Positions 1 to 10,495 of a stretch of DNA of 64,000 nucleotides are shown one piece after another; position 1 is the first letter of the stretch; each line of letters begins with the position of its first letter. Under the pieces are notes generated by a model. That model saw nothing but the letters and a program-made list of their open reading frames with translations, had not been told where the DNA came from and searched no databases. The stretch is from the NCBI GenBank assembly GCA_018398585.1, contig JAGTTD010000015.1, positions 2,237,001 through 2,301,000 of the forward strand, in the 5' to 3' direction. The translations under genes were made by a program, and so were the position numbers. Source of the DNA: Simmondsia chinensis. Lineage: Eukaryota > Streptophyta > Magnoliopsida > Caryophyllales > Simmondsiaceae.

Positions 1-593
1 GTTATGACCACTAGATGCCACCCAATCAACTACCTGATTACTCTCCTTGAAAATGGATCCAGTCAGTCAGCTTTGGTCCATTTGGTGCTCGTCTATTATA
101 TTTATGTTTTCAGTTTTTGAGAAGCCTAAAAGGGTTTTGCAAATGATTTTTTTGTTGTTTTTAACTTTTAGTGTTTAATTTGGAAATGGATCCACCAAGA
201 AACCAAGCTGATTACTTATATTACTATGTGAACAGTTTATAATGCAGGAGAGGTAAAAGAATTTTCACCTTGGATACTTAGTAGAGGAAGAAAACCAAGA
301 ATTAACCTACTCTAATTGTCCTATACTTATCGGCTATACTAATTGGCATCTGATCCCATTGCTGTTACTGATAGCCTTAATTCCAAGGTGAATGAATGCA
401 GAATAAAACAATACAAATATGGTACAAAATATAAAATATAAAATTTAAAATGTAGAATATAAAATACAAACTTCAATATTATCTCTTTCTTAATCCTATG
501 TACTTTCTTTCTTTTTAATATTCTCTCTTTTTTCTATTGAAAAAAATATAGAATATAAAATACAAACTTCAATATTTATGACGGCTGTTTCAG
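1..593. other. Intron or upstream sequence of the C2/GRAM/VASt gene
   Basis: No exon is recognised here. The stretch is AT-rich, with several near-repeats of the type aaatataaaatataaa at 425-480 and 545-570. It ends in a good acceptor (cag at 591-593) just before the first exon in the window. It is probably intron, because the downstream exon begins in the middle of a VASt domain. Confidence 0.5.
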
Positions 594-1869
594 GTGAACT
601 TTTTAATGGAGCTATTCAAAGGAGGAGAAATTGACAGAAGAGTAATGGAGAGAACAGGTTGCCTTAACTATTCTTGCACTCCATGGGAACTAGATAAAGG
701 TGAGGTATACCAAAGGCAAGTATGCTACACATTCGACAAGCGTATTTCTAGTTATAGAGGAGAAGTGACAAGCACCCAACAACGATCTCCTCTTCCTGAT
801 AAAAATGGTTGGCTTATCGAAGAGGTTTTGGCTCTCCAAGGCGTTCCTCTTGGCGACTATTTCAATGTACGTTTCATGTATTTTATACTTTATATTCTGC
901 TTTCATTTAAGTGTCTGTTCGGCTATGTTGCTGAGGAGGGGGAAAAAAAAGGCGAATTTTGACCATCAAAGCACTTTAGTAATCTATTTTACATGCGTGT
1001 GAACGACCTTTAAAATTGCTTTGAGATAATCCCAGAATATATATTTAGAAGCAGAAAAGTAGAATTTCTCCAGTATGGTTGAATCCGAAGCAAAATTTTT
1101 AAAGTTGGTTTTTGAAAAAATGGTTTTGGGAAACCTACAATGTTTTGAATAGGTTTTCTTTGAGGCTCCGTTTGTTTTAACAATCTTTTCCGTCTCCATT
1201 CTATTTTCTTTTACTATGGAAAATTTTTTCTCTATTAAGGGGAAATTAACTTCCCTTCAAAGAAAGGAGAAGACATTTTCCTTTATGCAGGGAAGACTTT
1301 TTTCACAATATAGACTCATACATATATGCCTGACTTCACCCTCAACTTAGCCAAACGTAAACCTCACACAAATTTATAAAATAAAATTATTTTATTTATC
1401 TAGAAAGACAAAAGCTTTTAAGGAAAAAAAAAAAATTTATGATATTCAAAATTTTTCCACAAGTATTTTCATTTGAACCATACATAGCCTAAAATTAGTG
1501 ATGGCGCCTTGGCCCAGCGAGCCCGGGCCCTGTACTTACCCAGCCCTCTTTTCTTTTCTTTTTTTTTTTTTGTTTTTTGAAATATATATATATATAATAC
1601 AATCATAATAGTGTCGATTTTCCATTTTGTCAACCTTTCTCAGTGACTAATCTCCCTCAGTTATTCTTGTGCAGCTTCACCTAAGATACCAGGTGGAGGA
1701 CACATCCTCAAGAACAAAGGAGTGTTATGTGAAAGTATTATTTGGAATAGCATGGCTAAAAAGAACCAAACATCAGAAAAGGATAACTGGGAACATTCTT
1801 TCTAATCTACAAGATCGCATGAAGGTCATGTTCTCTTCAGTTGAGAAGGAATATGCAAATGCAAGGTAA
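594..1869 (+). CDS. C2 and GRAM/VASt domain-containing protein, 3' end (exons 594..866 and 1675..1869)
   Basis: This is the C-terminal end of a membrane- and lipid-associated protein of the plant C2-GRAM-VASt family (At1g03370/At5g50170 type). The first exon translates to the start of a VASt (StAR-like lipid-transfer) domain: CLNYSCTPWE, YQRQVCYTFDKRIS, GEVTSTQQ and a conserved VPLGDYF. It ends at a GTACGT donor after position 866. The last exon follows a gtgcag acceptor and reads LHLRYQVED, KTKEC-like TKECYVKV, GIAWLKRTKHQKRIT and NILSNLQDRMKV, the usual C-terminus of the family, with TAA at 1867-1869. Both exons are phase 0, so the joined frame stays open. The N-terminal C2 and GRAM parts lie outside the window. 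The first codon shown is not the start; the GTG at 594 is exonic, not initiating. An alternative splice donor overlaps the stop (AG|GTAATA), so a further tiny exon cannot be excluded. Confidence 0.85.
1205..1495. repeat. Gene-associated MITE-like repeat in the intron
   Basis: This 290-bp stretch between the two exons shares a pattern with 43060-43225 (AIRP2-like intron 4) and 48280-48520 (TFB2 intron). The shared features are a start like atggaaaat-ttttctc, a block with ggggaaattaacttccctt, and the phrase cttagccaaacg. All three copies sit in introns. Ends and target duplications are not clear, so the class is unknown; a short non-autonomous DNA transposon is my guess. Confidence 0.45.
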
Positions 1870-3193
1870 TACAACGTATAATTACATACCAAAATGCATT
1901 TCATACTTTTTTACCTGTATAGTTTTCATATTGAACCTGTGTCATTGTGCTGTGATCCTTGTCAATGTTGTATTCTTGGTCTTTTGTAACGGTTGACGAG
2001 GGTGTCTGAGCTAGCTAGCTTATTTGCATCTCTACTTCGGTAGATTGGGTGCACAACCCACTTGGAAGTTTATTGCAGCCTATTTGGCCAAGTTGTGAAA
2101 GACCTGTTTTCAGAATTACTTTTACAGAAGTATTTTTGTAAAATGTAATATTAATAAGGGTATTTTTGTCTGAAAAGTTTATAGTTTTTGATTCTGCTCT
2201 TGTTTCAATGAAGAAACATTATTTTCATGCTTTTTGTTAAAGCAAAACAACTTCTATTTTTATTTAAAACCTTTTTTTTTTTTTTTTTCAAATCAAACAC
2301 TCGTAAGATTAAGAAAAATGTTCTCAAGAAAACCACTTTTTTCTAGCTAAAAAAAGCTCGGCCAATTAGGCGCTTAGTGTAGCCCTAAGGAATGGCTTCC
2401 ACCCTATTGCTTGAGCTAGCTTGCGTGCATCTCAATTTTACAAGGGTTGCTAGCAAACCTACTTGGAAGTTCTCCTACGTGCAACGCGATAAGTTAGGCT
2501 CGAGACTAAACCCTACACTTGGCCCGCTAAGGACCTGTTTACATCTGCTGGTAGGATACGGACCCTATACTTGAGGTTTCATGGGACAAAAAGTCTTAAT
2601 TGTCTTATCATTTGAACCAAACTAGTAAATTTTTCGGTTTTTTGTTGTAATCATATACTATATTATTGGTTTCTCAAATTTTCTTTTTTGTTGTAACGTT
2701 AGTGGGACTAGAGACAGCTCAACGTAGAGAGTTGAGATTCATATAGACCGTTGTCCATGTTCGTTCGTTCGTTCGTTCGTTTGGTTTTCATTTGAACGCA
2801 GTTTTGTATTTGAATATTTTTTTTTTTTTTTGTATACACAAGTATAGAATTGAACATTCATTACTTTACCATTTTTTCCATTGTTTGTTTCACTTGGCTA
2901 ACTGCAAATAGCTATTCGTTATCAACTAACAGTCAACAGCTAACAGCTAATAACTAAAGTCAAACATGATTTCAATGTGCCTAATTTCAACCCAAAAAAA
3001 CACAAAGAAACATTAACTTTGCTTAGGTTTGTGGATTGGCTTGAAGCTTTTCAAGTTTATATATTTTTATGTCAGGATATCTAAGTGATAGTTTCATAGA
3101 TCAAAATTATTAGTATCAGTGTAATAATGTAATTTATATTGCATAGTAGTTGCAAAACTTAGAAAATATAATATTAATATTTGTATTCTTATA
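1870..3193. other. 3' UTR and intergenic DNA, no gene seen
   Basis: The first few hundred bases are probably the 3' UTR of the C2/GRAM/VASt gene. Poly-T tracts lie at 2271-2289 and 2818-2832, and a perfect (TTCG)n microsatellite at 2760-2780. The small ORF at 2392-2574 matches nothing I know. Confidence 0.6.
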
Positions 3194-3560
3194 TAGGGGT
3201 GTAAATGGACAGAACTTTCCACAATCTATTCCGTTAGAAAATGATTAAGTCTTGTTCGAATTTGTTAGGGAGGTTCGCTAGCTTATTGAGCCGAGTTCAA
3301 ACAGATTTGATAAGCTTATCGAGTCGAGTTCGAATAAGGGGATATCGACTTTTTGACGTTTACAAACAGTTTGAAAATAGCTCAATAAGAGCTCATTTAA
3401 ATCTTGTTAAGGGATCAGTATTGGCTAAAAAGTTGGATTGACAACGGATCAATAATCTTAGCTCGATAGGATAGCAGGCTCAACTCAGCTCAATAACGAG
3501 CTCAAATTGGCTCAATTAAACTAATAGCAGAGTCGAACTGAATACTGAATGCACCAAAAG
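3194..3560. repeat. Degraded 'gagctcgag' hAT-like MITE relative
   Basis: It begins with taggggtgtaaatgg, close to the first bases of the well-preserved elements at 8917 and 22275. It is filled with the same wording (gagttcga, gagctcaa, ttattgagccgag). The right terminus and target duplication could not be found. The 66-aa ORF at 3241 lies inside and is not considered a gene. Confidence 0.5.
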
Positions 3561-3761
3561 CTTCCCCGACAACAAGCTGAGCTGTCACATCATGAATTCA
3601 TAATCCGCCACGTCATCACTTCCGGATTGACCCTGAACCTCAGCCGTGCATTAATTGATGATTAAAAAGTACAGAGGGCCCCACCCTCTGCTTTATATTT
3701 TCAGCTAAACGACACGTATTAAAGGAGACCCATACCTACTTCTCTGTCCCCCTATGAATTG
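3561..3761. other. Non-repetitive segment with promoter-like motifs, no gene attached
   Basis: The segment carries a G-box-like gccacgtcatcac (3607-3619) and gggccccac (3678-3686). These are typical of plant promoters, but no gene follows on either side. It may be a relic promoter or chance. A MITE starts directly to the right. Confidence 0.25.
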
Positions 3762-4177
3762 GATTTTTTTTTATCAAAATAGCACTATTGGCCAAAAAAT
3801 TTACCAAAATGACATAGTTAAAAAATATTTATAAAAATTGCATATTTTACTGTAGCATATCACTAAATGCCGTTCCGAACGGCGTCTGTTGAAGAAGAAA
3901 AGTCATCGCCTTTCAGACGCCGTCAGAGCGTCGGAGACCCCCCAGCTGTTGGCCCTGTACCCCTAACCCCTCCCGTGACCCCATCTTTGGCCCTCCGTCA
4001 TAACGGCGTCCGAAGCGGCGTCCCAAAGGCAACGGCTTTTCCTATTCAATGGATGCCGTTCGGAACGGCGTTTCTTAGTAATGCTACAATAAAGTGTGTC
4101 ATTTTTGTAAATATTTTTCTAACTATGCTATTTTGGTAATTTTTTTTGGCCAAATAGTGCTATTTTGGTAAAAAAAT
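3762..4177. mobile_element. Mutator-type MITE with long terminal inverted repeats
   Basis: The element is 416 bp and bounded by a 10-bp direct repeat ctatgaattg (3752-3761 and 4178-4187). Its first about 110 bp (atcaaaatagcactattggcc, then caaaatgacatagtta) are the inverted complement of its last about 110 bp. The middle is unusually GC-rich and carries the palindrome gccgttccgaacggc near both inner ends of the inverted repeats. Long TIRs with a 9-10-bp duplication fit Mutator-like non-autonomous elements. The 90-aa ORF at 3867 is a by-product of the GC-rich core. Confidence 0.8.
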
Positions 4178-4294
4178 CTATGAATTGCATTTTGATTTTT
4201 TTTAAGTTATTATTATTATTGATAAAAATTGGTATTAATGAAAAAATAAAATATTTAATAAAAATTAAGTATTATAAAATAATAATAATTTTAT

Positions 4295-4456
4295 GCCCAT
4301 TGTGAGGACGTCTCGTGGTGACATCTCCTACCTATACAATCATCGTCTAAGGATCAGTAGTTCGATTTTTATTGAGGGTATACTCATAACTTATCTGTTT
4401 ATGAGAATTATGTGCCTCCTTATGGGTCGGGATTGACTAGAATAACCCAATTTTTC
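4295..4456 (+). mobile_element. tRNA-derived SINE, copy 1
   Basis: It starts gcccattgtgaggacgtctcg and carries a B-box-like agttcgattt about 75 bp in, as expected of a tRNA-type pol III promoter. It ends gggattgactagaataaccc. Two more copies, both antisense, lie at 9632-9783 and 46761-46892. A long, imperfect duplication of the form attat(a/c)aaa..ataat..ttttat flanks it (4271-4294 and 4457-4482). Confidence 0.7.
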
Positions 4457-4639
4457 ATTATCAAAAATAATAATTATTTTATTCGGACAATAGCAATATA
4501 ACATTTTTATTTTATTTTAAAGATTATTACTTCCAAAAATAGAAAAAAGCAGGACAGTACCGTCTAGCTTTGTACAAGTAGCCGTACCTGCTACATGCTA
4601 GTACCGGCCCTCTTCATTATAATTTTGGACAGACATGTT

Positions 4640-5360
4640 GAAATTTTGTCCTTTATTATATGTTTTATAACCATTAATCTATAAATAATTTAATTATATG
4701 TCAATTTATAAAAAATAATCTAACTTTAATTCTCTAACTAAAAAATAATCTAACTCTAACTTTTCTACCAAATAGTAGCCTAACTTTAATTTTTCTATCA
4801 AAAAATAACATAACTCTATTTTTCAATCACAGAATAATCAAACTCTAACTTTTCTATCAATAAATAACCAAACTCTAAAATTAATTTAAAAAAATACTGA
4901 ATTGGTAGCTAAGCATGACTCATAATATGATGTTCCGACAGTATATTTTCTTCTATGAATTTTGGTTTGACTTAGGTTTTTTCCTCACCTAACTAAACCA
5001 ACAAAAACATTTTTTTTTTTAATAAACTGAGTACAACTCCACCAAAGGGCAATGGTCCGGAGCAAAAAACAAGCAAAAGAGCAGATGATACAACCAGAGA
5101 ATAAGTCAAACAAAAAATGCATAGAAAAAAAAATATTGTTAGAGTATTATACTACGCACCACAATTCAGTATTTTTTAAATTAATTTTTTAGAGTTTGGT
5201 TATTTTTGGTAAAAAAGTTAGAGTTGGTTATTTTTTGGTAGAAAAAGTTAGAGTTAGATTATTTTTTAGTTAGAAAATAAAGTTAGTTATTTTTTGATAT
5301 ATTGACATATGATTGGGTTATTTTTAGATTAATTATTTTACATTTTATTATATATAATTT
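4640..5360. repeat. Foldback-type inverted repeat element
   Basis: Two arms of about 200 bp (roughly 4665-4905 and 5145-5350) are inverted complements. The left arm reads aaaataatctaactctaac repeatedly, and the right arm reads gttagagttagattattttt. Each arm is built from short subrepeats of about 28-35 bp. The central 240 bp is unrelated. No coding sequence is seen, and terminal duplications were not resolved. Confidence 0.7.
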
Positions 5361-6424
5361 CTTATCCTTAGGTTTTGAAAAAAAATTATTTAGGTATATT
5401 AAAATTTTAATATTTTATTAATTAAATATTTTTTTATCAAAAATTGATAGATTTTTAATAAAAAATACTAAAACTAAACATTAGTTTAATATATAAACAT
5501 TGTGATCAGAATTTGATGATTTTTTTGCTCAAAAATACTGACACAAATTTTAGAGAGATATAGACAGTTTAAATTGAAATTCGATAAACTTTTTATTGTA
5601 ATTTATTGAACTTTTGCAAAAAACACTAGCACGCCTTTTCAGAACTAGTCCAAACATTTCGTGGGCTCCAAGCAAAATTTTCACAATGTCGCCTTTATTT
5701 ACAAAAAATTAAAATTAAATTTAATAATTATTAAATTTGGGAGCTCCAAGTGGTTGCTTGGGTCACTTGAGATTATGTCCAACCCTGCTCCTTTTTTTAT
5801 GTTAGAATAATTATATAATACATATTTAATATTCAGGATACGTCGTGTATGTATCAATATCAAAATAGTATTATACCTAGGTGGTTGATGTTCAAAAATT
5901 AAGATAACTAAATAATAATTTTACTTATTTTTTTTAATAATAATAATTCCTTTAAGTGTGATTAATAAAGCAGTTAGACCTCCAAAATTTGAGTGATTTC
6001 GATGTTCGCCCATCAACATTCAATGTGAATCGTATTTCCTACACTCTTCCCTTGTTTTTTTATCGTCTGCGTTTTTTGTTTCCGTCTTTTTGAAGTCAAC
6101 ATTTCTAAGAACGTTTCTTTTTCCCAGTTATCCAGATGCTAAACATCAAACTTTATTCTAATACAATTGGATAGAAAAAGGTCTAAGCTAAACCCGAGCT
6201 TTTGAGGCTCAATGCTTGGCTCATCCATGTTTAGCTTTGTTGAGTTAAAACCCAACACAACAAGCTTTGAGGTAAGCTTGCTTGTTTAGACTCGCTTGGA
6301 CTCGACCTTGGCTCATTTAAACTCTAATTCATTAAGCTAAAAAATCCAACTGAACTCAATTTGAGATTTATTAAATTTAACCAGGTCCTAGCCTCGACCC
6401 ATGTAGTTGGCATATATGAGGTCC
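5361..6424. other. AT-rich intergenic DNA, nothing recognised
   Basis: This is low-complexity AT-rich sequence. Weak 'gaggctcaatgcttggctca' wording at 6190-6310 suggests a decayed relative of the gagctcgag MITEs. Confidence 0.5.
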
Positions 6425-7185
6425 ACATATAAGCCCAAGTGAGGTCCATCTTAGAGTCAATTAACATTAGATGAAGTAACTCTCTGGTGCTTGGGCTTAT
6501 ATATGAGATTTTTACTGAATTTACATATGAAGTCTTTAACAAGATTTAAGCGTGTTAAGTCTTTCAAATTTTATGATAAGTCAGTTTGATTATCATACGG
6601 GACCGCCTTCAAACGGCGATAATAGAATCAATGGACCACCGGATACCAGAATAAGTTTTTATTCAAAAATCAATTGATATTAGATAGAGTAACTTATTAA
6701 CTGTTAGAGTATAAAAATCCTTCTTAGATGTTCACCAATCAGCTTAAGCTTTTGAAAAGTTGGTTCCTTGATATAGTACCAGAGCCTCGTTGACTTACAG
6801 GTCACGAGTTCGAATCTCAGCAGCCCCCGCTTTCAAAATTAAAACCAATTTAAGCACACGGTATGAAATGGGTATGTACACTGTCCACACTTCAAGCCCA
6901 ATTGCCATTCGCGTAAGGGGCTATGTTAGCGTATAAAATTATTCATGGGCTATTCACCCATCAGCTTAATCTTCAAAGAAAGATAGCTTCTTAACATTAA
7001 ACTTATATATTTATCTCTACTCTTTCATAATTTTTATATAAAATTTTTATTAAATTCACATATAAAATTCTTAATAAGATTTAACTGTGTTAAGCCTTTT
7101 GATTTTTATGATAAGTCGGTTTTAATATCACAGGGGACCACACCTTCAAATCGCAACGGTAGAATCAACGGTCCCGATGGCTGGA
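6425..7185 (+). repeat. Two adjacent copies of an unclassified repeat, the second split by a TRIM
   Basis: Unit 1 (about 6425-6645) and unit 2 (about 6646-7185) share 'attgatattagat(g)agtaac', 'tttaacaagatttaa-cgtgttaag', 'tttatgataagtc(a/g)gtt' and 'gggaccnccttcaaa-cg'. Unit 2 is interrupted by the TRIM at 6702-6996. Partial copies recur at 43563-43700, 45560-45710 and 47510-47660. The element class is unknown. Confidence 0.55.
6702..6996 (+). mobile_element. TRIM (SMART-like), 295 bp, both LTRs present
   Basis: Direct terminal repeats of about 72 bp (6702-6773 and 6924-6996) start tgttag.gtataaaa and share ttcaccnatcagcttaa. The right one ends ttaaca. Right after the left repeat comes a primer-binding-site relic tagtaccagagcc, two mismatches from the site for initiator tRNA-Met (tggtatcagagcc). 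A purine-rich gcgtaaggggc precedes the right repeat. The flanks are ttaac/ttaaa, a 4 of 5 match expected for a 5-bp LTR-element duplication. There is no coding capacity. This is the best copy of a family with further copies at 34753, 37480, 57508, 63195 and 63515. Confidence 0.75.
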
Positions 7186-7474
7186 TGCTAATGTACGGTG
7201 CAGATCAATTTGGACATCACGGTCAGATAATACGCTGCGTTTTGCCATTTTGCATATAAAATCCATTTTATATTATATTATATAATTTATTAATAAAGCG
7301 ACAGTAAAAAGTTTTGGCCCTTTCCTCAGTACAATTATTTGTTCTCCTCGTTGATTCAAGTTACGTACACCGTTTTTGAACTATGAAAATGAAATATCGT
7401 TATTTATATTTCAGCATTTCAATATTTTTAAAAATAATAAAAAAATTATAACATTTTTTAAATTATTAAAAATA

Positions 7475-7619
7475 TGATACAAGTCAAAAAAAATATCTGG
7501 GCAAAATAAAGGAATTTCACGTTGGTAGAAGGACTTATGTAATACCACTTTATATATTTAAGGAGCTATTTTACTCATTGTTAATTAGTTTTTGGATATA
7601 ATCTCCTTTGGTATGTAAT
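7475..7619 (+). mobile_element. Solo LTR of the 497-bp TRIM family
   Basis: It begins tgatacaagtcaaaaaaa and ends ggtatgtaat. It contains ctttatatatttaaggagct, matching the two LTRs of the TRIM at 31340-31836. No primer-binding site or second LTR follows. The flanking 5 bases (aaata/aaaag) give only weak support for a duplication. Confidence 0.6.
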
Positions 7620-8462
7620 AAAAGGCCTCTAAGTTTTTAATATATTACCAAAAGGTCCCCTCTCCAACTTGATGACAATTATTTTTCGTCGACAGAGTTG
7701 ACATGATAACTTTTTTTAGAAAGTTATAGTAAAATGATAACAGTACCTTTAGTACTCTTATTATTACTTTATAAGTATAAAATTTAAAATATTATATTGT
7801 GTAAAAATTATATATTTTGGGAAAAAGTTAAGCGTGATGAAATATATTTATGAAAAATGAATCTTGAAAATGAAATTAGTAAATTTTTGTGAATTTGTAC
7901 ATTTTAAGTCTTTTTCGAATTTTAATTGAGTGGTTTATTTTTACTCTACTTCCATTTTTGAATTTATTTTTCTTTTTTTGGTCAAATAAGTAGGCTAATA
8001 TTGTCATTATCTTTTGGGACCTACTTTAATATTCAATATAATTAAATAATGTTATTATTAAATGGAATATATGGCTGATAAAATACATAACGAATAAGAG
8101 AAATTCTAATATTAGTAAATTTTCTATTTTTAAAGTGAAAAATAGGACAATATTTTGTAATTTATTGTGAAAAATATTACAATTCGATTTCGGTCTGAAT
8201 AAGAAGTAACATATGTGATATCTTTTTATATTGTTGATAATTTAATGTGATTTTAATTGGTCTAAAAACATAGGTCCAGAATTAGTCGATTGGATATTTT
8301 CCTGAATAGTTTTATATTCGGGGTTCTAGCATTATATTATGGGATGATTCTCGGCATATGGCCCTCTCCTTCTCATTCATGCTGACGATTTAAGATTTTC
8401 TACGAAAAAAGGACATTCTCGAGGGGTTTGTTTTTATCATTAAGGAAAAATGTCAAACACCA
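7620..8462. other. AT-rich intergenic DNA, no gene seen
   Basis: Nothing is recognised on either strand. It ends with the left copy of the duplication (tgtcaaacacca, 8451-8462) that flanks the next element. Confidence 0.5.
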
Positions 8463-8698
8463 CCACCACCACCAACAGCAACAACAGTCCTAGCGCCTCA
8501 AGGGCTCCTGCTTGCGTAGGGTCTGGGAGGGGTAGGATGTACGCAACCCTACCCCATCAGGGGTGAGGCCCTGACGAGAGACTGTTTCCGGTGACCCTCA
8601 ACTTGATAGATGATAGTTATAAAAAGCCTGTATGAAAAGCATGTAAGGCATATAGATCATATAAAGCATGTAAACATGTAAGCATGTAAGCACAAAAG
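8463..8698 (-). mobile_element. 5'-truncated RTE-type LINE 3' end
   Basis: Read on the minus strand, this is the 3' untranslated end of the RTE-type LINE seen in longer form at 52086-52801, closing with a TTG/TGG tail (caacagcaacaacag on +). Landmarks on + are gcctcaagggctcctgc, ggatgtacgcaaccctac and gagactgtttccg. It is flanked by a 12-bp duplication tgtcaaacacca / tgtcaaacatca. There is no 5S segment, so it is a truncated LINE rather than the 5S-headed SINE. Confidence 0.75.
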
Positions 8699-8916
8699 TG
8701 TCAAACATCATCTGTCTCAAAAGCTTAAATTGATTGGTGAAGGGTTCAAGAATAATTTTATAATCTAACAAAAAGGTTTCTTATGTGAGCCTAATGTAGA
8801 AATCGCACAATACAATTACGAAAGATTATATAAACATACGAACATGACATACTATTTCATCAGCTATAATTAGTTTTAAAATAAAACTTCATTAATAATC
8901 ATACATGAATCTCGCG

Positions 8917-9374
8917 TAGGGGTGTAAACGAGCCGAGCCGGCTCGTGAGGGCTTGTGATCCGACACATCATAAAACTCGAAAAGCTCGGCTCACTTTGAG
9001 CTTGAGCTGAGTTGAGCCGGCTCATTTAGCTTATTGACCCGAGCCCGTGCCTAGTGAAGCTCAAGCTTGTAGGCTTGCCTGCCTAAGCGCATTTTTTTTA
9101 GTATAATATATTTGCTTAAATATTGTCAAAGAAGCCATATTAGAACCTAAATGAGCCGAGTCCAAGCTTAACCAAGCCCATATTGAGAGCCGAAATATTA
9201 CAAGCCTAATTTGAAGCTCTTTGAGCTAGAATTGAGCCGAGCTGAACTTGATCCTGAACTTTCAAAGTTCTGTACAATTCGAGCTAAACTTAAGCCGAAC
9301 TTAAAGCCAGCGAGCCGAGTCTTGAATGTGGCAGGCTCGAACTCGACTCAAGCTCGATTCAAATACACTTCCTA
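8917..9374. mobile_element. hAT-like MITE, 'gagctcgag' family, copy 1
   Basis: The element is 458 bp, beginning taggggtgtaaacgag and ending with the imperfect inverse (aaatacacttccta). It is flanked by the 8-bp pair atctcgcg (8909-8916) and atctcatg (9375-9382). The two differences are exactly what C-to-T decay at two CpG sites would give. TAG...CTA ends plus an 8-bp duplication indicate a hAT-type element. The interior is saturated with gagcc/gagct/aagctt wording and has no ORF. Confidence 0.75.
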
Positions 9375-9631
9375 ATCTCATGCATTAACTTTGTGGGTGA
9401 CAATTCCAAAGACAAATATCTGAAAATTTTCATAGTAAAAAGAAAAGAAGCGGATGACGTCAAAAATAAATAAGCCACGTTGAGAATTGACAAAAGAAAA
9501 AGCGTTGGATAACAGCTAGCACCCAAACGTTAATGTTTGTAATTTATTCATTAATTTAATTTAGTGACCAAGTCAAATTTCTCCTACCCTTTCTATTTTT
9601 TTCAACTTTTGAGGTAACGTAGAAGTAGGTT

Positions 9632-9783
9632 GCCCAGTTAATTCCGACCCATAAGGAGGTCGATAATTTTTATGAACAGATAAGTTATGAGTATATCCTT
9701 AGTGAGAATTGAACTCTTAATCCCTGGACGATGACCGTATAAATAAAAGACGTCATCAATTAAGACTCCCTCATGATGGGCAA
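9632..9783 (-). mobile_element. tRNA-derived SINE, copy 2 (antisense)
   Basis: It is the reverse complement of the family at 4295-4456. Shared blocks are cccataaggagg, gaacagataagttatgagtata, the B-box complement gagaattgaactc, ggacgatgaccg and ctccctcatgatgggc. Both ends are approximate and no flanking duplication was found. Confidence 0.65.
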
Positions 9784-9836
9784 AACCACATGCTTGTCAC
9801 CAGACCAACAACCTATTTGTACTTCTTAAATCATTA

Positions 9837-10495
9837 TGTGTGTGTGTGTGTGTTTTTTTTTTCGGTCAAACGGCATCGACCAACAAGCCTCAAAACAATC
9901 AGTTAAATTAGAAGTTAATACATCACAAAGTTTCGGTGGAGAGATAATGTGGAAAGTATTGATCATTTGTTCCTAGATTGGGGTAAGTGCTTTGAATGGT
10001 GGTGTATGCACTGGGTGGCCCTCGGAAATGTCAAAGACCTCTATTAACAGTAGCTTGCGTGTTATGTGGGGGGTAAGGTCCGAAGAAAGGTTTAGATCAC
10101 CCTTTTCTTTGCGGTAATTTGGGTGGTTTGGAATATTATAGAAATAAAATTGTCTTTGAGAGTGGGCTTTTGAATGAGAATGAGGTCTTCTGGAGTATCA
10201 AGATGAGGGTTTGCTTCTAAGTCAAAGCTTGGTGTCAAGATCTCCCGTACTCCCTAGACGATATTGCAAGGAATACTGACTGCGTTAGGTGTTGGTCTGC
10301 TTCTTGGGTCCCGAATGCTTGATTGACTAGTTGCCCCAACTGTTTATGTTGTTTTTACTTTTATTTTTATGATTTGTGTGTTTGGCTCTTTTTGTTCGCT
10401 TTTTGTCGGCCTCTTCTGACTGGTCCAAGCCTCGTCCTTACGAATGCGCTTATCCTATGCTTCGCTTCGACGACATTTATCAAAAAATAAGGTGA
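9837..10495 (+). mobile_element. L1-type LINE 3' remnants
   Basis: A (TG)n tract (9837-9853) and poly-T lead into an antisense L1-like tail (ttcggtcaaacggcatcg). From about 9935 the plus strand reads a decayed LINE C-terminus: DHLFLDWGKCFEWWCMHWVALG is visible around 9957-10025, like the zinc-knuckle end (zf-RVT) of plant L1 ORF2. It runs through a T/G-rich 3' UTR to a tail gacatttatcaaaaaa near 10490. The frame is broken by stops. The opposed tails suggest two insertions or a twin-priming inversion. Confidence 0.6.

Noticed and set aside
4295..4456. A tRNA gene
   Set aside because: A B-box is present, but no cloverleaf can be formed. Three dispersed copies with duplications show a SINE.
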